From: Herminiimonas contaminans
Lineage (GTDB): Bacteria; Pseudomonadota; Gammaproteobacteria; Burkholderiales; Burkholderiaceae_D
DNA: 64,000 nucleotides
Reading direction: 5' to 3'
Assembly: GCF_015645465.1 (NCBI RefSeq)
Contig: NZ_JADOEL010000012.1
Span: 1-64,000 of the forward strand
In this document: piece after piece, positions 63,708 through 64,000 of the stretch
How the letters are laid out: every line of letters begins with the position of its first letter
Position numbering within the stretch: position 1 is the first letter of the stretch
Program-made: the position numbers and the translations under genes
Notes under the pieces: model-generated
Told to the model about the DNA's origin: nothing
Seen by the model: the letters and a program-made list of their open reading frames with translations, nothing else
Database searches by the model: none

Positions 63708-63769
63708 TAACGAAGCAATTAGCACGCAATACCGATCAATTACTTATAAACAACTTACTGAAAGCCATC

Positions 63770-64000
63770 ATGTCCGCTCTATTTCAGCCTTACACCCTCA
63801 AAGACGTCACCCTCCGCAACCGCATAGCCATCCCGCCCATGTGCCAATACATGGCCGTTGACGGCGTCGTCAACGAATGGCACCAGACCCACTACGCCAG
63901 CCTGGCACGTGGCGGTGCCGGTCTGGTGATCGTCGAAGCAACTGCGGTCGCCCCGGAAGGTCGCATCACACCAGCCTGCACCGGCATCTGGAATGAAGCG
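63770..64000 (+). CDS. Old Yellow Enzyme family NADH:flavin oxidoreductase, N-terminal part
   Basis: The gene runs off the right edge; 77 codons are visible. The N-terminus LFQPYTLKDVTLRNRIAIPP, then MCQYMAVDGVVNEWHQTHYA and GGAGLVIVEATAVAPEGRI, is typical of the YqjM/NamA/xenobiotic-reductase branch of Old Yellow Enzymes, FMN-dependent reductases of activated C=C bonds. The Cys in MCQY is the YqjM-type active-site residue. It is divergent from the ArsR repressor gene, a common arrangement. Confidence 0.9.
   Translation, partial: MSALFQPYTLKDVTLRNRIAIPPMCQYMAVDGVVNEWHQTHYASLARGGAGLVIVEATAVAPEGRITPACTGIWNEA

Noticed and set aside
1-64000. tRNA genes, rRNA genes and CRISPR arrays
   Set aside because: No cloverleaf-type T-arm consensus, rRNA-like block or regularly spaced repeats were seen by eye; a covariance-model scan would be needed to exclude degenerate tRNAs.

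Overview
The window looks like the chromosome of a betaproteobacterium, most likely Burkholderiales/Oxalobacteraceae (Herminiimonas/Janthinobacterium-like). This is inferred from gene content: a complete-style System I cytochrome c maturation operon, PBP1a, Mqo, MdtABC with a fourth outer-membrane gene, and many regulator/transporter pairs. No tRNA, rRNA or CRISPR array was seen.

Region 1 (1 to about 4840) is the remnant of a mobile, plasmid-like metal-resistance element. An IS3-family end has cut into a KfrA-like plasmid gene. Behind it lies a leftward nickel/cobalt efflux cluster: a CnrB-type adaptor, a CnrA-type RND pump with a large in-frame internal deletion, and a DMT exporter with a histidine-rich tail. 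CnrC and the regulators are missing. The element ends inside ccmB, so the chromosomal operon starts abruptly with a truncated ccmB'CDEFGHI (about 4840-10867).

Region 2 (10.9-36.4 kb) is mostly core and housekeeping sequence. A FAN1-type VRR-NUC nuclease and a nuclease-fused XPD/DinG-like helicase form a two-gene operon behind a textbook LexA box. Further along are Tam, Mqo, a secreted nuclease, a lysozyme-inhibitor-like protein next to a periplasmic Cu/Zn SOD, a LysR/ankyrin/deaminase locus, and an MdtABC-OMF multidrug efflux operon followed by a peptide deformylase.

Region 3 (37.1-47.5 kb) is the most unusual part. It is a leftward run of nine genes with a divergent LysR regulator. It encodes a BMP-type (nucleoside/purine-like) ABC importer and a dismantled Rieske oxygenase system. 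The oxygenase genes are two paralogous catalytic subunits lacking the Rieske domain (NdmC-like), a stand-alone Rieske protein, an FMN/2Fe-2S reductase, and a GST-like protein (NdmE-like). I infer uptake and oxidative attack (for example N-demethylation) of a purine-like compound; the substrate is unknown.

Region 4 (47.6-64 kb) holds a diguanylate cyclase, a putative outer-membrane protein frameshifted at a poly-C tract, PBP1a, small envelope and hypothetical proteins, a DODA-type dioxygenase, and an ABC transporter with a double-length permease and no binding protein. It also has two mirror-arranged AraC/MFS pairs and an ArsR regulator divergent from an Old Yellow Enzyme gene that runs off the end.
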